The notes beneath the pieces are model-generated. The model did no database searches. It saw only the letters and a program-made list of their open reading frames with translations, and had not been told where the DNA came from. Shown here one piece after another: positions 12,581 to 13,269 of a stretch of 13,269 bases of DNA. The position numbers and the translations under genes were made by a program. Source of the DNA: an uncultured Roseateles sp. (GTDB lineage Bacteria > Pseudomonadota > Gammaproteobacteria > Burkholderiales > Burkholderiaceae); the NCBI GenBank assembly GCA_946886855.1, contig CAMPJJ010000130.1, forward strand, positions 1 to 13,269. The letters run 5' to 3'. Positions within the stretch are counted from its first letter, which is position 1. Each line of letters starts with the position of its first letter.

Positions 12581-13173
12581 CACCCCTCGGCCATTGCAAT
12601 CACCGTGCCTTGCGACGCTCGCGCGCGGGGGAAGCAGACCAGCGGTACTAAGGGGGCATGTCGGGGCGTAGGGGAACGCCAGCAGAACATCGATGGGGCG
12701 CTGTCGAACTCAAGGTGAGAAGGGTGACGGCAACTGCTGCACGGCTTGCTTTCAAGGTGGAAATTGCGTCATCGCGTAACGGACGAGTTCTGCGCGGCGT
12801 CCCTTGAATTGCGGTGGGCGCGCTTGGCATCTGGCCGCCGGGTCGCGTTGGTGACCGGCGAGCAAGTTTGGCCGCGCATCAACACCAGCGCCGATGCGCT
12901 GTTGGCCCGGTAGTGTTGCGCTCGCCGCCGGAAGCTGGCCAAGTTGCGCGGACCATGGGCGACATCGCGCGGCCTGAAGATCACCTTGTCCTTGCGCGTG
13001 GCCCCCCCGCGCGGCGTCCGAGGTCGGCCCGCAAGGTCGGCATCCAATGCCCGATTCCGCATGATGAGCGTGCCCACGCCGCACGCAACCCGTGAGATGC
13101 GTCCGAGGCATGACGAACAGACGCCCGCGGCAGTTGCGCGCGGTAAGCCCAGCGCGCTCGGCAGACGACCTTG

Positions 13174-13189
13174 AGCGACCCGGGTCGCT
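13174..13189. promoter_or_regulatory. Perfect 16-bp palindrome AGCGACCCGGGTCGCT
   Basis: The 16 bases equal their own reverse complement. With no loop this is more like a dimeric protein-binding site than an RNA terminator. It lies about 20 bp before the 9-bp repeat array at the window edge. The gene it may serve is outside the window. Confidence 0.35.
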
Positions 13190-13206
13190 GGGAATGGTGA
13201 GGCGGA

Positions 13207-13269
13207 GCTATCGCGGGAAGCGCGGAGAGCGCGTGGAGCGCGGCGAGAGCGGTGAGCGCGGGGAAAGCG
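13207..13269. repeat. 9-bp tandem repeat array at right edge (GAGAGCGCG type)
   Basis: There are seven consecutive 9-bp units up to the last base: GCTATCGCG, GGAAGCGCG, GAGAGCGCG, TGGAGCGCG, GCGAGAGCG, GTGAGCGCG and GGGAAAGCG. The array is cut by the window end. In one plus-strand frame it would encode a tripeptide x-S-A period, but no start codon is visible. Confidence 0.7.

Larger units (their letters stand above)
12544..13269. other. Right-edge region without a supported gene
   Basis: Several frames of 60-119 codons exist on both strands between about 12650 and 13170. None has a recognised domain, a convincing ribosome binding site or clear coding bias, and the frames overlap one another. 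The minus-strand frame 12769-13077 (GTG start) is the least unlikely but is rich in Arg and unrecognised. The region contains a 10-bp palindrome (12571-12580), a 16-bp palindrome (13174-13189) and a 9-bp repeat array running off the edge. Confidence 0.5.

Noticed and set aside
12265..12651. Plus-strand frame encoding a very leucine-rich, membrane-like protein of 128 residues
   Set aside because: It is the antisense image of the glutamine-rich gene: CAG/CAA codons read backwards give CTG/TTG (Leu). The minus-strand frame has the real ribosome binding site.
12769..13077. Minus-strand 102-codon frame as a gene upstream of the Gln-rich gene
   Set aside because: It has a GTG start without a ribosome binding site, an Arg-rich product with no recognised domain, and competing frames on both strands.

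Overview
The window is 13.3 kb of very GC-rich DNA with strong G/C bias at third codon positions. The proteins look like those of a betaproteobacterium of the order Burkholderiales, in the Roseateles/Mitsuaria/Rubrivivax neighbourhood: the chemoreceptor architecture, the FecI/FecR pair and the DUF4142 protein all fit. The genus is an inference from protein style. I see no rRNA, tRNA, CRISPR array or insertion sequence.

Layout. (1) 335-955, minus: an exported DUF4142 protein. (2) 1326-3012, plus: a FecI-type ECF sigma factor and its FecR-type membrane regulator, with no TonB-dependent receptor beside them. (3) 3401-5388, minus: a methyl-accepting chemotaxis protein broken by four one-base losses and apparently one in-frame internal deletion, so a pseudogene or badly damaged gene. 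(4) 5676-7964, minus: an intact membrane GGDEF-EAL protein with all the catalytic motifs of both domains. (5) 8288-9340, plus: a protein that resembles REP-associated tyrosine transposases (RAYT/Y1 transposase fold) but appears to have lost its catalytic residues and carries a C-terminal helix-turn-helix; probably domesticated. (6) 9467-9661, minus: a possible 64-residue gene with an excellent ribosome binding site. (7) 10115-12217, minus: an S9-family serine peptidase (prolyl oligopeptidase/acylaminoacyl peptidase type) interrupted by one in-frame amber codon. (8) 12298-12543, minus: an 81-residue protein that is 46% glutamine, just upstream of the peptidase and probably co-transcribed with it. 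(9) 12544-13269: no gene I can support.

How the genes work together. Regions 2-4 are signalling functions: envelope signal to sigma factor, chemotaxis, and cyclic-di-GMP turnover. They sit in separate transcription units and nothing shows that they form one pathway. Regions 7-8 may form a small operon.

The most unusual property of the window is the number of short, degenerate tandem arrays, both between and inside genes, with units of 6, 8, 9, 12, 13, 14 and 36 bp. A 9-bp period recurs three times: inside the peptidase gene (nine tripeptide units), in the glutamine-rich gene, and at the right end of the window. The candidates most worth following are the glutamine-rich protein with its neighbouring peptidase, the repeat-generated linker in that peptidase, and the RAYT-like protein that has lost its HUH motif. 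I do not see a complete, obvious new defence or biosynthetic system.
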